This document shows, in pieces, positions 17,171-25,404 of a DNA stretch of 64,000 nt. The notes beneath the pieces were generated by a model, which saw nothing but the letters and a program-made list of their open reading frames with translations, had not been told where the DNA came from and searched no databases. The DNA lies in assembly GCF_001956045.1 (NCBI RefSeq), contig NZ_MRTH01000003.1, positions 62,001 to 126,000 of the forward strand. The letters run 5' to 3'. The stretch's first letter is position 1, and each line of letters starts with the position of its first letter. Origin of the DNA: Paenibacillus sp. FSL H7-0331. Lineage in GTDB: Bacteria > Bacillota > Bacilli > Paenibacillales > NBRC-103111. The translations under genes were made by a program, and so were the position numbers.

Positions 17171-18133
17171 ATGAGTACATCCGTATATAAATCAGTCATT
17201 ATAGGAACAGGTCCAGCAGGACTAACAGCAGCTATTTATTTGGCCAGAGCCAATCTGGAGCCATTGATTATTGAAGGTCCAGAGCCGGGTGGTCAACTAA
17301 CCACGACAACAGAGGTCGAGAATTTCCCCGGGTTTCCCGAAGGGATCATGGGACCCGAGTTGATGGACAATATGCGTAAGCAAGCGGAACGATTCGGTGC
17401 TGAGTTTCAGACAGGCTGGGTTAACAAAATTGATTTTTCCAACCGCCCATTTCGCATTTCCATTGAAGGTCGGGAAGATATTGTAGCAGAGACGATCATC
17501 GTCTCCACAGGCGCTTCAGCCAAATATTTGGGCATTGAGGGTGAAAGAGAAAATGTTGGCCGCGGTGTAAGCACCTGCGCAACTTGTGACGGATTCTTTT
17601 TCCGCAACAAAAAGATTATCGTAGTCGGCGGCGGTGATTCGGCTATGGAAGAAGCCAACTTTTTAACTCGCTTTGCATCCGAGGTAGTGGTGGTCAATCG
17701 CCGCAGTGAGCTTCGTGCATCCAAAATTATGCAGGACCGAGCACGCCAAAATCCGAAAATCAGCTGGGGCTTGAACAAAACTCCGCTTGAAGTTCTTACT
17801 AATGATCGTGGTGTTACCGGCTTAAAAGTTAAGAACAATAGCACGAATGAAGAAGAGGTTATTGAAACAGATGGCATCTTTATCGCGATTGGTCATACGC
17901 CTAACACCAAATTTTTAGATAATCAGCTGCAAACCGATGAGCAAGGCTACCTGCTGGTTAATCCAGGTACAACTGAAACGAATATTCCTGGCGTATTCGC
18001 CTGCGGCGACGTTCAGGATCATCGTTATCGCCAAGCGATCAGCGCGGCAGGAACCGGCTGCATGGCGGCACTGGATTGCGAACGTTTCCTGGAAGCTGCC
18101 GAGAGTGAGCATTTGCAAACAGCTGTTCGCTAA
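17171..18133 (+). CDS. trxB: Thioredoxin reductase (NADPH)
   Basis: 320 residues, ATG behind AAGGGGAG. FAD-binding GTGPAGLTAAIYLARANL at the N terminus, redox-active Cys136-Ala-Thr-Cys139 followed by DG, NADPH-binding GGGDSAMEEANFLTRFA, and the C-terminal FAD motif PGVFACGDVQD. Transfers electrons from NADPH to thioredoxin. Single-gene unit with its own terminator and an extended -10-like TGGTAATAT at about 17105-17113. The N-terminal wording (IIGTGPAGLTAAIYLARANLEP) looks more like Gram-negative TrxB than the Bacillus housekeeping form, so it may be a second copy; a related flavin disulfide reductase cannot be excluded. Confidence 0.92.
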   Translation: MSTSVYKSVIIGTGPAGLTAAIYLARANLEPLIIEGPEPGGQLTTTTEVENFPGFPEGIMGPELMDNMRKQAERFGAEFQTGWVNKIDFSNRPFRISIEGREDIVAETIIVSTGASAKYLGIEGERENVGRGVSTCATCDGFFFRNKKIIVVGGGDSAMEEANFLTRFASEVVVVNRRSELRASKIMQDRARQNPKISWGLNKTPLEVLTNDRGVTGLKVKNNSTNEEEVIETDGIFIAIGHTPNTKFLDNQLQTDEQGYLLVNPGTTETNIPGVFACGDVQDHRYRQAISAAGTGCMAALDCERFLEAAESEHLQTAVR

Positions 18134-18146
18134 TCATTTCATAAGA

Positions 18147-18173
18147 AGAGGGGCATAAGCCTCTCTTTTTTTT
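18147..18173 (+). terminator. Terminator after thioredoxin reductase gene
   Basis: AGAGGGGC-ATAA-GCCTCT with a one-base bulge, followed by a run of eight T after C. Confidence 0.85.
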
Positions 18174-18305
18174 ACTGGGAAATTTCGTTGGGTCCCTTCC
18201 ACGTTTACATATAAACCATTCGTCTCATATTGTCATCCCTGAATTGATAAGGTAGGATAGACATGATCATTCAGCTATTCGATACCACAAGTGAAGAGGG
18301 ATGTT

Positions 18306-19109
18306 ATGATGAAAGTTCGTTTCGACCGCTTTCCAGGCGGCACAATGAAGGCGGTCACGTTAAGCTATGATGATGGGCGAATCCATGATCGCAGGCTGGT
18401 GGACATTATGAACCGCCATGGCCTCAAAGGAACGTTTCATTTGAATTCGGGCAAGCTCGGTCAGGACTCGTACATTACAGCGGAAGAAACGGCAGCGCTG
18501 TTTGCAGGGCATGAAGTATCGGCTCATACCGTGAATCATCCGCATCTGGAGCTGATTCCACCGGAGCGAATCGTAATGGAGCTTGTAGAAGACCGTCAGG
18601 CGCTCGAAGAGCTGGTAGGTTATCCGGTTCGGGGCATGTCATACCCGTTTGGCACCTGGAGTGATCAGGTTGTTACTATGCTTCCTTCATTAGGCATTGA
18701 ATATGCGCGCACGGTTCAGAGTCATGGCGAATTTATGATGCCGGATAATTGGTTGCTCTGGTCGCCGACGTGCCATCACAAGTCGATGTTGGAGTATGGT
18801 GAGAAGTTTCTCGCGCATCAGCCCAAATATTCAAGGCAGTCTCTACTGTATGTGTGGGGTCACAGCTATGAATTCGAGAATGATAATAACTGGGAAAGGA
18901 TGGAGCAGTTCGGTCAGCTCATCGGAAATCAGCCGGACATCTGGTATGCAACGAATGCGGAGATTGTAGCTTACATGATAGCGTCAAGGCAGCTTCGCTT
19001 TTCGGTATCGGGCACGATTGTACATAATCCAACGGCATTATCCGTATGGGTTGGTGTAGATGGTGAGTCGGTAGAGATTGCAGCCGGAGCGACTGTGAAG
19101 CTGGCGTAA
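18306..19109 (+). CDS. Polysaccharide deacetylase (NodB/CE4-like)
   Basis: 267 residues from ATG 18306 (a second ATG follows at once); AGAGGG lies 5-8 bases before, while the upstream GTG at 18291 has no site. NodB fold: LSYDDGR with catalytic Asp22-Asp23, KGTFHLNSG, and metal-binding SAHTVNHPHLE (His-x-x-x-His), then RGMSYPFGTWS and a late HS histidine block. No signal peptide, so intracellular, unlike cell-wall deacetylases. The last ~45 residues (GTIVHNPTALSVWVG) form an extra beta region. Probably deacetylates a small N- or O-acetylated sugar. Confidence 0.85.
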   Translation: MMKVRFDRFPGGTMKAVTLSYDDGRIHDRRLVDIMNRHGLKGTFHLNSGKLGQDSYITAEETAALFAGHEVSAHTVNHPHLELIPPERIVMELVEDRQALEELVGYPVRGMSYPFGTWSDQVVTMLPSLGIEYARTVQSHGEFMMPDNWLLWSPTCHHKSMLEYGEKFLAHQPKYSRQSLLYVWGHSYEFENDNNWERMEQFGQLIGNQPDIWYATNAEIVAYMIASRQLRFSVSGTIVHNPTALSVWVGVDGESVEIAAGATVKLA

Positions 19110-19160
19110 CCAATAGCAATCTGCAATAAACTTAGGGTGGATAACAAGGAGAAGCATACG

Positions 19161-20369
19161 ATGAATATAGAGAAAAAGAAACGAAATCAACTGCGTTTTG
19201 CATTACTATTGGGTACATTTTCAGCTCTGGGGCCTTTTACCATAGATATGTATTTACCTTCATTCCCTGAAATCGTAGCACAATTCGGTACAACAGCTTC
19301 ACTGGTGCAGCTTAGCTTAACGGCATGTCTGTTAGGACTCGGTCTGGGACAATTGGTGATGGGAACTTTAAGCGATGTACATGGAAGACGCAAGCCGCTG
19401 TTGATTTGTATGATCTTATATTTGGCAGCTTCGTTCACCTGTGCCCTCGCACCGAACATTGAATTTTTTATCGTCGTCCGGTTTCTTCAAGGCTTTGCTG
19501 CATCTGCAGGTATCGTTATTTCGAGAGCCATTGTTCGCGACGTCTATAACGGCCATGAGTTAACAAAGTTTTTTTCCTTGCTCATGCTGGTAAGCAATTT
19601 GGCTCCGCTCGTTGCACCTGTGGTAGGAAGTGGCATCATTTCCTTTACAACATGGGTTGGCGTATTTGTTGTATTGGGCTTAATCGGCATTTTCTTGAGC
19701 ATCATGACTACCTGGAAGCTGGATGAAACCTTACCTGTGGAGCAGCGTGTTCCCAGTAACTTTATGCAAGTATTAAGAAATTTTAAATCGCTGTTAAAAG
19801 ACCCTCAGTTCGCCGGCTACGCGCTCGCACAAGGTATTATGATAGCCGGAGTATTTGCTTATGTCTCAGGGACGCCATTTATTTACCAAAATATTTATGG
19901 GGCGTCACCGCAGCTGTTTGCGATTTTATTCGGCTCGAATGGCATCAGTTTAATCATCGGCTCTCAAATCGTGGGCAGGCTGACCCACAGGGTCTCAGAA
20001 CGCAGCTTCCTGCTGACAGGACTGCTGTTAGCGGGATGCTCCAGCGCGGCCGTATTAATTGCAGCTCTTGTTCATGGTCCTTTATGGGCACTAGTTATTC
20101 CACTTTTTTTCTTTGTAGCCTCGATCGGGATGACGGCAACAGCATCATTTTCATTGGCCATGGAGCATCAAAGCCATGTCGCGGGCAGCGCGGCGGCACT
20201 GCTTGGGTTAATTCCTTTTATTTTGGGTGCGGTGGTTTCCCCTCTTGTCGGAATCGCAGGTGAGCATACGGCCGTTCCCTTGGGCGTAATTATCCTCTCT
20301 ACGAGTGTAATTGCTTTACTTGCCTATCTTGGTCTCGTAAGAAGGCCAAGGAAAGAGCTCGCTGCATAA
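19161..20369 (+). CDS. Bcr/CflA-family multidrug exporter (MFS)
   Basis: 402 residues from ATG 19161, nine bases after AAGGAG. Twelve predicted membrane helices. Family markers are GPFTIDMYLPSFPEI in helix 1, LGLGQLVMGTLSDVHGRRKPLL between helices 2 and 3 (motif A), and RFLQGFAASAGIVISRAIVRD in helix 4, all typical of Bcr/CflA drug exporters. Proton-driven export of a drug or metabolite (bicyclomycin, chloramphenicol and peptides for relatives). A long-loop hairpin with T5 follows. Confidence 0.9.
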   Translation: MNIEKKKRNQLRFALLLGTFSALGPFTIDMYLPSFPEIVAQFGTTASLVQLSLTACLLGLGLGQLVMGTLSDVHGRRKPLLICMILYLAASFTCALAPNIEFFIVVRFLQGFAASAGIVISRAIVRDVYNGHELTKFFSLLMLVSNLAPLVAPVVGSGIISFTTWVGVFVVLGLIGIFLSIMTTWKLDETLPVEQRVPSNFMQVLRNFKSLLKDPQFAGYALAQGIMIAGVFAYVSGTPFIYQNIYGASPQLFAILFGSNGISLIIGSQIVGRLTHRVSERSFLLTGLLLAGCSSAAVLIAALVHGPLWALVIPLFFFVASIGMTATASFSLAMEHQSHVAGSAAALLGLIPFILGAVVSPLVGIAGEHTAVPLGVIILSTSVIALLAYLGLVRRPRKELAA

Positions 20370-20427
20370 GGAGACTTCAGCTGATGATTATAACTTAAGG
20401 AATCATCGTCGGCCGCGGCAGACGTAT

Positions 20428-20471
20428 AAAGCATCGTTAAAGGAGAACTATTTTTCTTTGCGGTGCTTTTT
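20428..20471 (+). terminator. Terminator after the MFS exporter
   Basis: AAAGCATCG (20428-20436) pairs with CGGTGCTTT (20461-20469) across a 24-base loop that can form an inner AAAG/CTTT pairing, followed by T-rich DNA. Confidence 0.6.
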
Positions 20472-20605
20472 GTTATGTCTCCAGTTTGGAAGATTGGTTT
20501 ATTCTGTATTCAGGAATCATTCAGTTAACGGTCAGCTCTTATTCAGGTGGACGATTTATAATTCATAGCGTAACGGAGATAAGCATCCATCAAGGAGGTG
20601 TATTC

Positions 20606-20695
20606 ATGTTAAGAGCCTATAGTTCCCAATACTCGCTGCCACTGCGTTCTCTCATAATGATCACCTTATTGATCGTCATATATAACCTCATCTAA
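20606..20695 (+). CDS. Tiny 29-residue hydrophobic peptide ORF upstream of the foldase
   Basis: MLRAYSSQYSLPLRS followed by a single hydrophobic run ending in IYNLI. ATG at 20606 lies behind a nearly perfect AAGGAGGTG with five-base spacing, better than most large genes here. A basic/polar 15-residue head and a 14-residue hydrophobic tail suggest a single-pass membrane peptide. It ends 32 bases before the PrsA-like foldase gene and would be on the same message. I recognise no family. It could be a real micro-protein or a leader peptide. Confidence 0.55.
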   Translation: MLRAYSSQYSLPLRSLIMITLLIVIYNLI

Positions 20696-20727
20696 GAAGA
20701 AACTCAACCAGAGAAAGGAAGTTAACT

Positions 20728-21621
20728 ATGATAACCAAAAAAACGAACTATAAATGGATCACCTCAACTTTATTATTGTTAATCGTCCTTGTCACCTATA
20801 TGCTTCTATATCCTCCGGTAAGTAAAGGGCAAGAATCGGTTGCAAAAGTAAATGGAGTTTCCATAGCCAAGGAACAGCTATATAATGCAGTGTTGGCTTC
20901 GAGTGGCGAAAAAACGCTGCAAAATTTAATCGATCAGGAATTGATTCAGCAGGAAGCTAAAAAAGCAGGTGTTCAGGTGCAGCAGACGGATATCGACAGT
21001 GCATTTGAATCAACCAAAGGACAATTTGCTTCCGAAGACGAATTTAATCAGGCGTTGGTCACTTACGGAATGACATCCGATCAGCTAAAGCAAAGTATAC
21101 AAACAGAGTTACTGATTGAAAAGATTTTGGAGCCAGAAATAACAGTTACCGATGATGAAATTAATCAATACTACACAGCCAATCTGGAAACATTAAAAAC
21201 ACCGGAGCAAGTGAAAGCTTCGCATATCTTGGTTGCCACTAAAGAAGAGGCCGATGCCATTGAGCAGCAATTGAAGAATGGTGAGGACTTTAGCACAATC
21301 GCTCAGGATAAATCGCTGGACACAGCGACCAAAAGCAAAGGCGGAGATTTGAATTACTTTGCTAAAGGCGAGATGGAGGAACCGTTTGAAGCAGCAGCTT
21401 TCAAGCTTGAGACCGGAGCCATCAGTGACGTTGTTCAGACAACAAACGGCTATCACATTATTAAAGTGACCGATCATAAACAGGCAACTACACCAACCTT
21501 GGATGAGAAAAAGGAAGAAATTCATACGACGTTGTTGAAGCAAAAGGTTTCAGATAAAGCTTCGAGCTGGCTTGAGGAAAAGAAAGCGGGAGCTTCAATC
21601 GAGAACTATTTGACCAGTTAA
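20728..21621 (+). CDS. PrsA/SurA-like peptidyl-prolyl isomerase, signal-anchored
   Basis: 297 residues, ATG behind AAAGGAAG. Residues 11-30 (ITSTLLLLIVLVTYMLLYPP) make one hydrophobic segment. There is no lipobox Cys, so this is a membrane-anchored or secreted form and not the classical PrsA lipoprotein. SurA-like N-terminal chaperone domain (KVNGVSIAKEQLYNAVL to about 150), then parvulin PPIase at about 157-250: VKASHILVATKEEADAI, the GGDLNYFAKGEMEEPFEAAAF core and TTNGYHIIKVTD. Helps secreted proteins fold outside the membrane. Confidence 0.88.
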   Translation: MITKKTNYKWITSTLLLLIVLVTYMLLYPPVSKGQESVAKVNGVSIAKEQLYNAVLASSGEKTLQNLIDQELIQQEAKKAGVQVQQTDIDSAFESTKGQFASEDEFNQALVTYGMTSDQLKQSIQTELLIEKILEPEITVTDDEINQYYTANLETLKTPEQVKASHILVATKEEADAIEQQLKNGEDFSTIAQDKSLDTATKSKGGDLNYFAKGEMEEPFEAAAFKLETGAISDVVQTTNGYHIIKVTDHKQATTPTLDEKKEEIHTTLLKQKVSDKASSWLEEKKAGASIENYLTS

Positions 21622-21657
21622 CCATCAGTAAAAGTTAGCACGATCAAGTATTCCGTA

Positions 21658-21706
21658 GGCGGTAACCAGGCTCCTTTTACAAGGAAACCTCGGTTGCCGT
21701 CTTTTT
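21658..21706 (+). terminator. Terminator after the foldase gene
   Basis: GGCGGTAACC (21658-21667) pairs with GGTTGCCGTC (21692-21701, two wobbles), with an inner CTCCTT/AAGGAAA pairing, followed by T5. Confidence 0.8.
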
Positions 21707-21804
21707 GGGTTTGAGTCCAAGCAGCAGGCTTGCTACATTTGAAAGGACACCCCGTGCAGAGCTATAATGTGGAGACATCAAATTTGGATAAAAGGATTAA
21801 TTAC

Positions 21805-21879
21805 ATGAGAGCCCACTTAAATAGACCATTAAAGGAGAACTATATATATGTGGTTCATTTCGAGGAGGAGGACATATGA
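21805..21879 (+). CDS. Possible 24-residue ORF translationally coupled to the next small gene
   Basis: Frame from ATG 21805 (AAAGGA eight bases before) reads MRAHLNRPLKENYIYVVHF then EEEDI and stops at TGA 21877-21879, which overlaps the ATG of the following 67-residue gene as ATGA. A second ATG at 21848, behind AAAGGAG, opens another short frame that runs past the same start. No family is recognised. The ATGA overlap and own ribosome binding site suggest coupling, but length alone gives little support. Confidence 0.35.
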   Translation: MRAHLNRPLKENYIYVVHFEEEDI

Positions 21880-22079
21880 TAACCAACACGAGCACCTTGA
21901 CAGAGATGAAACTCAACAATGAACAAGAAGCTTTGATGATTCAGACAATGAAAGTAGAACATACGAAGCTATGTAACCAAATGGCTCAACTGGATGAACT
22001 GCTGCTGCGACTAGAAAACAAAATTAATAGACTTGACGATTGTATGAATTTCACGCCCAGTATTCAAGCATCAGCATAA
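21876..22079 (+). CDS. Small hypothetical protein with coiled-coil heptads
   Basis: 67 residues; ATG behind AGGAGGAGGAC, a strong site. The central part (NNEQEALMIQTMKVEHTKL then MAQLDELLLRLENKINRLDD) has leucine/isoleucine at heptad spacing and should form a two-helix coiled coil. Two Cys (positions about 33 and 56) and no signal peptide. I do not recognise a family. It has its own terminator and sits alone between the foldase and a cysteine-cluster protein. Confidence 0.65.
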   Translation: MITNTSTLTEMKLNNEQEALMIQTMKVEHTKLCNQMAQLDELLLRLENKINRLDDCMNFTPSIQASA

Positions 22080-22082
22080 AAA

Positions 22083-22160
22083 GGCCCTCAACTCCATGAT
22101 CTTTTCGGCATCGAATAACCAGTTTCGAGAGAAGAGAGGATATGGAATGAGGGTCTTTTT
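22083..22160 (+). terminator. Long-loop terminator after the small coiled-coil gene
   Basis: GGCCCTCA (22083-22090) and the following CTCCAT pair with ATGGAATGAGGGTC (22142-22155), followed by T5. The 45-base loop can form smaller hairpins. Confidence 0.65.
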
Positions 22161-22228
22161 GTCTATCATACGGTCTTGTTCAGAAATAATAGTTGGCTTT
22201 ATCGTGGGGTTCTCTATGGGTTGCGATA

Positions 22229-22237
22229 TGTTATAAT
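22229..22237 (+). promoter_or_regulatory. Extended -10 promoter element before the YkgJ-like gene
   Basis: TGTTATAAT is a perfect extended -10 (TGN plus TATAAT), 19 bases before the start codon region. No good -35 is seen at 16-18 bases, which is acceptable for an extended -10 promoter. The message leader would be very short. Confidence 0.55.
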
Positions 22238-22255
22238 AAGTAAAAATGGAAAAGA

Positions 22256-22537
22256 GTGGGGGCTAGGTTTTTGGAATGCCGATTGGGTTGTGCGGCCTGC
22301 TGCATAGTCATTTCAATTTCTTCCTCAATCCCTGGAATGCCTAATGGAAAGCCGGCAGGAGTCCGATGTATACAGCTTTCCGATCAAAATACATGTAAAT
22401 TATTCGGTTCATCCGAACGCCCGGCTGTGTGCAGCAGTCTACAACCTTCCGTAGATATGTGTGGGTTATCCAACATAGAGGCTTTCCATATTTTATCGGA
22501 ACTCGAGCAAGCAACTACTCCAGCATCAACAAAATAG
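22256..22537 (+). CDS. YkgJ-family cysteine-cluster (metal-chelating) protein
   Basis: 93 residues from GTG 22256; a TTG at 22268, giving MECRLGC, has GGGGGCTAGG before it and matches how relatives begin. The motif is CRLGCAACC, then SSIPGMPNGKPAGVRC, DQNTCKLFG, RPAVC and MCG, so eight or more cysteines in the YkgJ/zinc-or-iron-chelating pattern. Small soluble protein; family function is unknown, and metal binding is inferred from the cysteines. Confidence 0.85.
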   Translation: MGARFLECRLGCAACCIVISISSSIPGMPNGKPAGVRCIQLSDQNTCKLFGSSERPAVCSSLQPSVDMCGLSNIEAFHILSELEQATTPASTK

Positions 22538-22587
22538 ACATAGATCAGATATTGCTGGTAGCATACTGTGAATGAGGGGGATTTCTG

Positions 22588-24195
22588 TTGTTAGGTCAGT
22601 CTGTCAAACGGTTTGTGGCAGCCTTCGTATTTGTATTTTTGCTTGCTGCTTGTGAGGCGAAGCCGATTGATAGCAACGAAATTGGTAAGGAGACTCCAAA
22701 TCTAGTCAATACACAAAGCACAACTGCGGATGTTGGAATCACATCTGCTGCCACATTCAATCCAAGCACAACTGGAGATCCATCTGGTAACCATTACAAA
22801 GTCACGCTTGATGGTAAAACATTTGATGCCGTGGCGGTTGTTCATGGAACTGAAGGCTATAAACGTAACTATTCCATAGCACTCTCTAACGGTGAGAAGC
22901 TTGAAGAAGCTGTTGATGGTATAGATGGTTCATTTGTACAGCTTACGTCACAAGGGAAGCATGCATTGCTACTGCACAATATAAGTGGCGGCTCTGGAGG
23001 GGACTCTTTTCTATCTACGCTTGTTCGAATCGATGGGAAACTGTCAATGAAGCACGTAGATTTTAGCACAATAACCCCCAAATCGCTCACTCATCAAAAT
23101 GCGCCTTCTGGATTGCTGGTAACTATATCCGATCATAAGTTGGAAGATATTGATTTGAATCCATTCAGCGGAGCAGATATTTCGGGAAGCTCGCTTATTA
23201 GGAATTATAAGTCAATTTATCACTCGGGCCTTTTTGGAGAGGCACAGTATGAATATAATTTTACTAGCAATACCTTTCAATTTGTAAAAATCATCTCTTA
23301 CACCTATGAAGATCCATTAGATAGACCAGTTTGTAAAGGTATCCAGTTAACAGATCAAGGCTACAGCATAACGGATCGTAATGTGGCCTACAACATTTTG
23401 ATGGCTGTTGGAAATGATCGTAAGGATATTGTTAACAAGTTTACCCAATGCGGACAATCGCCCGATTTTGCAGCTACGGCTGGCGATCTTACTCCGCTGA
23501 TCACGGCAATCCGGTCTGGTAATTTATCCATGGTGAAAGAATTGATACTGATCGGTGCGAACCCTTTGTTACGAAAAAATGAGTATACTCCATACATTGT
23601 CGCAGTCTACTTGAATGCTAATGATGATCGTAAACGGTTTACGGATATTGCAAACTTTCTGAGAAAATATGCAACCTCTTATGATATGGCTGCTTTACAA
23701 TTATTTTCTCTGCCTAAAGTCGAGGAAGTGTCTCAGTTAGTTAAAGCAGCTAACGTGAACATAAATTTATCTGCTTTTGATGGTTTTAATGGAACGCCTC
23801 TTGGATTTGCATTAGCAAAAGGTACGACAGAACTGGTAAGAGCCTTGCTCGAGAATGGTGCTGATCCCAAACTCAGATTTGGTTCAGAGGCAGGAGGATA
23901 TACACCGATTGTCTACGCTATACAAAATAAAAAATTTGATGCAGCCCAGTATCTAATCCGCTCCGGTGTTGACATTAATGGTTTATACAGTTACTCGTAT
24001 GTTACACATAGTTTATTGGGAAAAACTCTTATAGAATGCGATGCTGCAGGCACTTCATTTTTAGCTGCCAACGGTGCGAAATTGGTTTCTTATTATGCCT
24101 CCATAGATGGGGACAAGCTTCCAGTTACGGATGCTGTCAAGTTGGTGAACAGATGTGAGAATAGTGCTGATTTACTAAAGATTCTGGGGAAATAA
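22588..24195 (+). CDS. Ankyrin-repeat lipoprotein
   Basis: 535 residues, TTG start behind GAGGGGG. Signal peptide with lipobox LLAAC (Cys near residue 22), then a ~230-residue beta-rich domain of no family I know (YKVTLDGKTFDAVAVVHG onward). Ankyrin repeats follow from about 290 to 490: DLTPLITAIRSGNLSMVKELILIGANPLL, GTPLGFALAKGTTELVRALLENGADPKL and YTPIVYAIQNKKFDAAQYLIRSGVDING are cited here only by their starts and ends. Extracytoplasmic ankyrin proteins usually bind partner proteins. It ends 42 bases before the serine hydrolase gene. Confidence 0.75.
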   Translation: MLGQSVKRFVAAFVFVFLLAACEAKPIDSNEIGKETPNLVNTQSTTADVGITSAATFNPSTTGDPSGNHYKVTLDGKTFDAVAVVHGTEGYKRNYSIALSNGEKLEEAVDGIDGSFVQLTSQGKHALLLHNISGGSGGDSFLSTLVRIDGKLSMKHVDFSTITPKSLTHQNAPSGLLVTISDHKLEDIDLNPFSGADISGSSLIRNYKSIYHSGLFGEAQYEYNFTSNTFQFVKIISYTYEDPLDRPVCKGIQLTDQGYSITDRNVAYNILMAVGNDRKDIVNKFTQCGQSPDFAATAGDLTPLITAIRSGNLSMVKELILIGANPLLRKNEYTPYIVAVYLNANDDRKRFTDIANFLRKYATSYDMAALQLFSLPKVEEVSQLVKAANVNINLSAFDGFNGTPLGFALAKGTTELVRALLENGADPKLRFGSEAGGYTPIVYAIQNKKFDAAQYLIRSGVDINGLYSYSYVTHSLLGKTLIECDAAGTSFLAANGAKLVSYYASIDGDKLPVTDAVKLVNRCENSADLLKILGK

Positions 24196-24237
24196 TTACT
24201 ATACTAATTGAATTCCAATTCGAAAGGGGCTAATGAA

Positions 24238-25389
24238 ATGGAACGTTTACAACGCTTGACGCCTTTGCTGAAGAGCTTTATGGAAAAAGGACCTGCCGGT
24301 TGCGCCATTACAGTTGTCAGAAGTGGAGAGGTATTGTATCAGGAAAGCTTTGGCTATGCAGATTTGGACAAGAAAAAGAAGCTTGATTCAGATACGATCT
24401 ATCGGATCTACTCGATGACCAAAGTGCTGACCTGCGCCGCGGCTCTCATGCTTTACGAAAAAGGAATCTACATGTTAAACGATCCACTGGAGGATTACTT
24501 GCCGGAATTTAAAAATATATCGGTGCACCGATATAACGATTTTGGATTAAGATCGATATCTCCCGCATCAGGACCGATACGGATCAAGGATTTGTTCACC
24601 ATGTCCTCGGGGCTTACCTACGGCGGGGATGGTACAGAAACCGAACGGCTAACGCGCGCCATCATGGAACAAGCCATTGCTACGATGGATATGAGAGCGC
24701 TGTCCAAAGCGCTAGCGACGGTTCCACTCGCTTTTGATCCGGGAACCCATTGGAAGTATGGTACAAGCCACGATGTTCTGGCTGCCTTGATTGAAGTATG
24801 GTCCGGTGTTTCTTTCGGAGAGTTTCTACAGAAGGAAATTTTCGAGCCGCTGCAGATGAAGGATACTTCATTTCGGATTCCAGATGACAAAAGAGACCGT
24901 CTCAGCATGATGTATAACCGGGCAGAAGACGGTACGCTAACCCCTAATACGGAGCGAGACACCCCTTATCAGCAGGGATGTATTCACGAAAGCGGTGGAA
25001 GCGGGCTGCTGTCAACGATAGGTGATTACAGCCGATTTGCGCAGGCATTGGCAAGGGGCGGAGAATTGGATGGGGCGCGGATTCTTGGACGGAAAACCGT
25101 ACAATTGATGGCAACCAATCATTTGGGACCCCAGCAGCTTAAGGATTTCAATTGGCTGCAGATGAAGGGCTTTGGTTATGGTCTGGGAGTTCGAGTCTTG
25201 ATCGACCCGGCAGAGGGCGGACTTAACGGCTCGATCGGTGAATTTGGCTGGGCAGGTCTTGCTGGTTCTTGGGTGTTAATCGACCCTAAGGAACAATTAT
25301 CTGTCGTTTACATGCAGCAGATGCTGCCGAGTCTGGAGCCTTACATTCATAATCGTCTGCGGGCCGTCATTTATGGAGCGTTGGAGTAG
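24238..25389 (+). CDS. Serine hydrolase, class C beta-lactamase/esterase fold
   Basis: 383 residues from ATG 24238, behind GAAAGGGGC; an upstream TTG is less likely. The nucleophile motif S-x-x-K is Ser59-Met-Thr-Lys62 in YRIYSMTKVLT. The second-motif tyrosine is in HWKYGTSHD, so Y-x-N is replaced by Y-G-T, as in esterase members of the family. A C-terminal FGWAGLAGSW stands where KTG/HTG would be. No signal peptide, so probably an intracellular esterase or amidase and not a drug-inactivating beta-lactamase. Confidence 0.87.
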   Translation: MERLQRLTPLLKSFMEKGPAGCAITVVRSGEVLYQESFGYADLDKKKKLDSDTIYRIYSMTKVLTCAAALMLYEKGIYMLNDPLEDYLPEFKNISVHRYNDFGLRSISPASGPIRIKDLFTMSSGLTYGGDGTETERLTRAIMEQAIATMDMRALSKALATVPLAFDPGTHWKYGTSHDVLAALIEVWSGVSFGEFLQKEIFEPLQMKDTSFRIPDDKRDRLSMMYNRAEDGTLTPNTERDTPYQQGCIHESGGSGLLSTIGDYSRFAQALARGGELDGARILGRKTVQLMATNHLGPQQLKDFNWLQMKGFGYGLGVRVLIDPAEGGLNGSIGEFGWAGLAGSWVLIDPKEQLSVVYMQQMLPSLEPYIHNRLRAVIYGALE

Positions 25390-25404
25390 AGAAATGATTT
25401 ACAA

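Noticed and set aside
20437..21843. Identical 15-mer TTAAAGGAGAACTAT at 20437 and 21829
   Set aside because: It consists mainly of a ribosome-binding-site-like core; flanks differ and one copy lies in a terminator loop, so probably coincidence and not a repeat element.
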